Assembly (NCBI GenBank): GCA_900548225.1
Contig: URJM01000065.1
Coordinates: 1 to 10,283, forward strand
Length of the DNA: 10,283 nucleotides
DNA from: an uncultured bacterium
Lineage (GTDB): Bacteria; Verrucomicrobiota; Lentisphaeria; Oligosphaerales; Oligosphaeraceae
Direction: 5' to 3'
The notes beneath the pieces are model-generated. The model was given only the letters and a program-made list of their open reading frames with translations, searched no databases and was not told the DNA's origin. Positions 6,231-10,283 of this stretch are shown here, in pieces (position 1 is the first letter of the stretch; every line of letters begins with the position of its first letter). The translations under genes were made by a program, and so were the position numbers.

Positions 6231-7484
6231 ATGTCAAGTTCAACCGAGCCGCTTCCAGGCACATCCGACATTTGGGAACCAGAGGTATTCGGATGGGTTG
6301 ACCTAGAGGGGATTACCCGCAATGTCTTCGGCCGTTATGGCTATCAGGAATTGCGGACCCCTGTTTTTGAGCGCACCGAGGTTTTTGTCAGGAATCTTGG
6401 CAACGAGACCGACGTCGTCCAGAAGGAGATGTACACCTTTGAGGATCGCGGAGGCCGCTCGTTGACCCTTCGTCCCGAGGGGACGGCCGGCGTGATGCGC
6501 GCGGTTGCGAACCTGGGACTTGGCCCTGGCGAGGAGTGCCGCGTCTTCTACATGGGGCCAATGTTCCGCGGGGAGCGTCCGTCGGCGGGGCGGCGCCGTC
6601 AGTTCCACCAGGTTGGCGTTGAGGCGGTCGGCTGCAATTCGCCCTGGATGGACGCGGAGGTGATCGCGATGCTTGTCCGCTACCTGGAGGCATTGGGGAT
6701 TGCCGGGGCGAAGGTGATGATCAATTCCCGGGGGCTTCCCGAAGACCGTCCCGCCGTTGCCCAGGCATTGCGCGACTACTTCCAGCCGCATCTTGGCGAG
6801 ATGTGCGACGACTGCCGGCGGCGTTTCGAGACCAATGTGTGGCGAATGCTCGACTGCAAGCAGGAGGCCTGCCACAAGCTTGCGCTGGGAGCGCCACGCA
6901 TTGCCGACCTTCTGGGAGACGAGTCGAAGGCATTCTTCAGGCGCGTCTGCGAGGGGCTTGACCGGCTGGGCGTCCCCTACGAAGTCAACCCGCGTCTTGT
7001 GCGCGGACTGGACTACTACGTGCACACAGTCTTCGAAATCACCCATCCTGCACTTGGCAGCGAAGACGCCATCGCCGGCGGCGGCCGCTACCGCATCACC
7101 ATGCCTGGCAGCGGCACCCCGATCGAGGGAATTGGCTTTGCGGCGGGCATCGAACGCCTCCTCATGACACGCGAGGGGCTCGGAATCGCCCCGAAGGCCC
7201 GTCCAGCCGCCGACACGTTCATCATCGCCGCCGGGGAGGAGGCCATCCCCGCAGGAATGCAGCTGGCTGACGAACTTCGCCGCGCAGGGCTTGGCGGGCG
7301 CGTCGTCTCCGATGTCACAGGGCGCTCAATGAAGGCCCAGTTCCGCTCCGCCAACAAGTCCGGCGCATCGAAGGTCCTCATCCTTGGCGAAAGCGAACTG
7401 AAGGACCGGACCGTCACAGTGAAGGATATGTCCGACGGAACGCAGAAGACCGTGGCGCGCGCCGAAATCGCCTCCTGCTTCTAG
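6231..7484 (+). CDS. hisS: Histidine--tRNA ligase (HisRS)
   Basis: This class II aminoacyl-tRNA synthetase of 417 residues charges tRNA-His. Motif 1 lies near 25-50. Motif 2 contains LTLRPEGTAGVMRA (78-91) and FYMGPMFRGERPSAGRRRQFHQVG (106-129). The histidine-binding LVRGLDYYVHTVFE (256-269) has Arg258 and Tyr262/Tyr263, and motif 3 is GIGFAAGIERLL (300-311). A C-terminal anticodon-binding domain covers about 325-417. The insertion domain carries Cys192, Cys195, Cys209 and Cys214 (CDDC...LDCKQEAC), a likely zinc site. After GGGRY (283-287) the usual Asp is Arg288. The frame stays open upstream to 5982, but I chose the ATG at 6231: homology begins there (PGTSDIWEPE), AGGGAG (6213-6218) and AGAGG (6224-6228) precede it, and the upstream residues are low-complexity. 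It leads a hisS-aspS pair that is also seen in other bacteria. Confidence 0.96.
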   Translation: MSSSTEPLPGTSDIWEPEVFGWVDLEGITRNVFGRYGYQELRTPVFERTEVFVRNLGNETDVVQKEMYTFEDRGGRSLTLRPEGTAGVMRAVANLGLGPGEECRVFYMGPMFRGERPSAGRRRQFHQVGVEAVGCNSPWMDAEVIAMLVRYLEALGIAGAKVMINSRGLPEDRPAVAQALRDYFQPHLGEMCDDCRRRFETNVWRMLDCKQEACHKLALGAPRIADLLGDESKAFFRRVCEGLDRLGVPYEVNPRLVRGLDYYVHTVFEITHPALGSEDAIAGGGRYRITMPGSGTPIEGIGFAAGIERLLMTREGLGIAPKARPAADTFIIAAGEEAIPAGMQLADELRRAGLGGRVVSDVTGRSMKAQFRSANKSGASKVLILGESELKDRTVTVKDMSDGTQKTVARAEIASCF

Positions 7485-7541
7485 CCGGCAAAGGAGCCCC
7501 ATCATAGGAAACCACTCAGCTTTCATCGGGAAGCAAGACAC

Positions 7542-9326
7542 ATGCAATACCGTACCAATACCTGTAACTCCCTCAATCTGAACGACTTAGACAAACGCGT
7601 CATTCTTTGCGGATGGGTGAATTCCTGCCGCAATCTTGGAGGGATGCTCTTCATTGACCTGCGTGACCGCGAGGGAATCACCCAGCTGGTCATCGACCCG
7701 TCGGCGGTTCCCGGGGTCTTTGAGAAGGCGAAGCCGATCCGCGAGGAGTGGGTAATCAGAGTTTCGGGAGTCGTCTGCGCAAGGCCCGCCGACATGGTCA
7801 ACTCCAAGCGCGCCACCGGCGCCATCGAAGTATCCGTGGACGAACTGGACGTCCTGAACCAGGCCGCGCCCATGCCATACCACCTGGAGGACCCCGCCGC
7901 CTCCGACGACATGAAGCTGAAGTACCGCTACCTGGACATGCGCAGGAGCGGTCTTCTGAATACGCTGAAGCTCCGCCATTCGATTACGCAGGTCATGCGC
8001 AATGTCTTCGACCGCGAGGGATTCATCGAAGTGGAGACGCCGATTCTGACTAAATCCACTCCCGAGGGTGCCCGCGACTACCTTGTCCCCAGCAGGATGA
8101 AGGTGGGTGGCTTCTACGCGCTTCCCCAGAGCCCCCAGCAGTACAAGCAGCTGCTGATGGTCGGCGGCGTCGAAAAGTACTTCCAGATTGCACGTTGTTT
8201 CCGCGACGAAGACCTCCGTGCGGACCGCCAGCCCGAGTTCACCCAGATTGACCTGGAGATGAGCTTTGTCGAGGAGGCGGACATCCAGCGCGTCACGGAG
8301 GAGCTGCTCGCCGCCGTCATGAAGGAGGTCAAGGGCATCGACGTCGCCCTGCCCTTCCCCAGGATGACCTGGCGCGACGCCATGGCCAGATATGGTTCGG
8401 ACAAGCCCGACACCAGATTCGGGCTTGACATGCACAATGTGACCGCCCTCTTCACCACCTCCGAGTTCAAGCCCTTCCAGGGTGCCATTGCCGAGGGAGG
8501 CACCATCGAGGCGCTGAACGGCAAGGGGCTTGCGGCCTCAACCAGCCGCAAGGCTATCGACCAGCTCACGGAGTCCGCGAAGCTCATGGGCGCAAAGGGG
8601 CTTGTCACCCTCAAGGTCGATGAAAAGGGTGAACTGGCCGGCCCTGCGGCAAAATTCCTCACGCCCGAGGAGACCGCCGCGCTGAAGGCGGAGCTTGGAG
8701 CCGAGCCTGGAGACCTGCTCCTCATCGTGGCGGACATCTCATTCCGCGTCGCATGCACCGCGCTTGGACGCGTCAGGCTCGACCTGGCTGACGCGCACGG
8801 GCTCGTCCCCGATAGTAAGTTCAATTTCCTGTGGATTACCGAATTCCCGCTCTTCGACTGGGACTACGAGGAGAAAAGGTGGGTCGCAGAACACCATCCC
8901 TTCACAAGACCGATGGACGAAGACCTGCCGCTGCTCCAGACCGAGCCGGGCAAGGTGAGGGCGCGCGCATACGACATCATCCTGAACGGAGTCGAACTGG
9001 GCGGCGGTTCCATCCGAATCCACGAACCCGAACTCCAGGCGCTCATGTTCAAGACACTCGGAATCTCCGACGAGTCGGCAAGACACCGCTTCGGACACCT
9101 CCTCGACGCATTCTCATTCGGAGCGCCACCACACGGAGGACTGGCACTGGGACATGACAGGCTCGTCATGCTGCTCTGCGGACTCAAGTCAATCCGCGAC
9201 ACTATCGCCTTCCCGAAGACCGCAAAGGCGGCATGCCTGATGATGGATTCCCCAAGCACGGACGTGGATCCCAGGCAGCTCCAGGAACTCAACCTCGCAA
9301 TCGTCCAGCCGGCCCAGTCGTTGTAG
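7542..9326 (+). CDS. aspS: Aspartate--tRNA ligase (AspRS, bacterial type)
   Basis: This 594-residue class IIb synthetase has the usual bacterial length. It has an N-terminal OB-fold anticodon-binding domain (1-105, GWVNSCRNLGGMLFIDLRDREG). The catalytic core includes YRYLDMRR (128-135), TPEGARDYLVPSR (173-185), ALPQSPQQYKQLLM (193-206), motif 2 FRDEDLRADRQPEFTQID (220-237, Arg221) and motif 3 GLALGHDRLVMLL (533-545). The bacterial GAD insert covers about 300-405, and GGGSIRIHEPELQ (487-499) is also present. Leu32 stands where tRNA-non-discriminating AspRS enzymes typically have His (HGG), which hints at a discriminating enzyme that makes only Asp-tRNA-Asp; this is weak inference. The ATG is 57 bp after the hisS stop with only GGGAAG 8 nt upstream; a better AAGGAG at 7491-7496 is too far away to serve it. 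Co-transcription with hisS is likely. Confidence 0.97.
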   Translation: MQYRTNTCNSLNLNDLDKRVILCGWVNSCRNLGGMLFIDLRDREGITQLVIDPSAVPGVFEKAKPIREEWVIRVSGVVCARPADMVNSKRATGAIEVSVDELDVLNQAAPMPYHLEDPAASDDMKLKYRYLDMRRSGLLNTLKLRHSITQVMRNVFDREGFIEVETPILTKSTPEGARDYLVPSRMKVGGFYALPQSPQQYKQLLMVGGVEKYFQIARCFRDEDLRADRQPEFTQIDLEMSFVEEADIQRVTEELLAAVMKEVKGIDVALPFPRMTWRDAMARYGSDKPDTRFGLDMHNVTALFTTSEFKPFQGAIAEGGTIEALNGKGLAASTSRKAIDQLTESAKLMGAKGLVTLKVDEKGELAGPAAKFLTPEETAALKAELGAEPGDLLLIVADISFRVACTALGRVRLDLADAHGLVPDSKFNFLWITEFPLFDWDYEEKRWVAEHHPFTRPMDEDLPLLQTEPGKVRARAYDIILNGVELGGGSIRIHEPELQALMFKTLGISDESARHRFGHLLDAFSFGAPPHGGLALGHDRLVMLLCGLKSIRDTIAFPKTAKAACLMMDSPSTDVDPRQLQELNLAIVQPAQSL

Positions 9327-10283
9327 ATGCCCCGTATCTGTCTCTGCATCCTACTCCTCCTTCTCCTGCCACTGTGCGGGAAGGAGGTGCAGGTGCGGAT
9401 TCTGCAGACAAGCGACCTCCACGGAAATCTCCTCGGGGACGGCATAAGCCCCACCACGGTCCTGCAACTTGCCAGCGTGGTGCGCCAGGCTTCCGCCGAG
9501 GCGGAGGGAGGCAGGGCGATTCTGATTGACACCGGCGACACCATCCAGGGGTCCCTTGCCTCGCGCCTGTCCAATGGCGAGGCGATGGCGGTCTTTGTCG
9601 CGGCGCTGGGCTACGACGCGTGGATTCCAGGCAACCATGACTTCGACTTCGGGGGCGATGTCTTCCTGAGGACGGCGCTTGCCCTCCGGAAGATTGTGCT
9701 ATGCGGCAACCTCTCCCCCGCAAGCGCAAGGCCAGGCTACTACCCGGCCTGGAGAATATTCGAGCGCAACGGCGCCCGCGTGGCGGTCATCGGCGTCACC
9801 GCCTCGTATCTCCCGCACTGGTTTCTTGGTTTCGAGAAGGATTTCCGCGTCGAGCCCGCCGCCGAGACCATTGCCCGCGTGCTGCCCGAGGTGCTGAAGG
9901 CGAAACCCGACGCAATCGTCCTCGCCGCACACCAGGGATGGCTGGAGAAGGACCTCCGGGACGTCAATGAAATCCGTTCCATTGCGAAGAGGTTTCCCGA
10001 GATTGACCTGGTCCTGGGGGCGCATACCCACCGTGCCTTCCCCGGGCGTTCGATCGGCCCGTCCACCTGGTATGTGCAGCCCGGGGCCCACGGGGAGTTT
10101 GTCGCACAGGTGGACATGAGGATTGACACCGAGGCGCACAAGGTCATCGAACACGCATCCCGCCTGCTGAAGGTGCCTGCCGAGACCCCCGTGGACCAGC
10201 GGGTGGCGGCGGCACTGGCTCCGTACCTTGCGAAGGCCATGACCGAGGCAGCCGAGGTTGTCTCCCCGCCTCTTGCGGCGGCG
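9327..10283 (+). CDS. Secreted 5'-nucleotidase/cyclic phosphodiesterase-type metallophosphoesterase (3' end cut by window)
   Basis: The frame is open from the ATG at 9327 to the window edge (319 codons, no stop), so the C-terminus is missing. Residues 1-18 form a hydrophobic export signal (RICLCILLLLLLPLC); the LPLCG could be read as a poor lipobox, but a plain signal peptide is equally possible. The body is a calcineurin-like phosphoesterase of the UshA/CpdB class: SDLHG (Asp30, His32), DTGDTIQG (Asp68, Asp71), GNHDFDFG (Asn103, His104), AAHQG (His202) and GAHTH (His233, His235), the standard two-metal set. Such enzymes usually hydrolyse nucleotides, UDP-sugars or cyclic nucleotides outside the cytoplasm; the substrate here is unknown, and the C-terminal substrate-binding domain lies outside the window. 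The ATG begins on the base after the aspS TAG, with no Shine-Dalgarno, so re-initiation by the same ribosome is likely. Confidence 0.9.
   Translation, partial: MPRICLCILLLLLLPLCGKEVQVRILQTSDLHGNLLGDGISPTTVLQLASVVRQASAEAEGGRAILIDTGDTIQGSLASRLSNGEAMAVFVAALGYDAWIPGNHDFDFGGDVFLRTALALRKIVLCGNLSPASARPGYYPAWRIFERNGARVAVIGVTASYLPHWFLGFEKDFRVEPAAETIARVLPEVLKAKPDAIVLAAHQGWLEKDLRDVNEIRSIAKRFPEIDLVLGAHTHRAFPGRSIGPSTWYVQPGAHGEFVAQVDMRIDTEAHKVIEHASRLLKVPAETPVDQRVAAALAPYLAKAMTEAAEVVSPPLAAA

Noticed and set aside
1..10283. CRISPR array, toxin-antitoxin pair, defence island or biosynthetic cluster
   Set aside because: I found no regularly spaced repeats, and every sizeable gene but one is a recognisable housekeeping or metabolic family.

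Overview
The window is an ordinary-looking bacterial chromosomal segment with GC-rich coding sequence (roughly 58-60% by eye). It holds two tRNA genes, seven complete protein genes and one gene cut by the right edge. A diaminopimelate epimerase homologue and a secreted phosphoesterase suggest a bacterium with a DAP-type cell wall and an exported compartment. Both tRNA genes encode CCA, and most genes lack a convincing Shine-Dalgarno. My guess from protein flavour is the PVC superphylum (Kiritimatiellota, Lentisphaerota or Verrucomicrobiota), but this is an inference with low to moderate confidence. There is no sign of phage, transposon, CRISPR or plasmid functions.

Layout. Positions 29-194 hold tRNA-Arg(ACG) followed by tRNA-Phe(GAA), both on the minus strand. 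Positions 304-5874 hold five minus-strand genes, listed in transcription order: an RNase II/R-family exoribonuclease (5874-3877); an unrecognised membrane-anchored TPR-like protein (3845-3006); a DapF homologue (3009-2104); endonuclease IV, nfo (2092-1244); and an SDR oxidoreductase of the D-mannonate oxidoreductase type (1161-304). The first four are tightly spaced (31 bp, a 4-bp overlap, 11 bp) and look like one operon. The SDR gene follows after 82 bp and may be read through or separately transcribed. Positions 5875-6230 are a 356-bp divergent intergenic region. From 6231 the plus strand carries hisS, aspS and a signal-peptide-bearing 5'-nucleotidase-type metallophosphoesterase, which begins on the base after the aspS stop and runs off the window.

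Functionally this is a housekeeping neighbourhood: tRNA genes, tRNA charging (HisRS, AspRS), RNA turnover (RNase II/R), base-excision repair (Nfo) and possibly lysine/peptidoglycan precursor metabolism (DapF-like). The SDR gene is a metabolic add-on for hexuronate use.

The most interesting observation is that the DapF homologue has Ser at both positions where the epimerase uses its two catalytic cysteines (Ser88 and Ser238), while the substrate-binding residues are kept. Next in interest are the unrecognised TPR-like membrane gene coupled to it, an SD-sequestering hairpin at the dapF start, and a GC-rich imperfect palindrome with a pyrimidine tract in the divergent intergenic region. I did not find a convincing new multi-gene system here.
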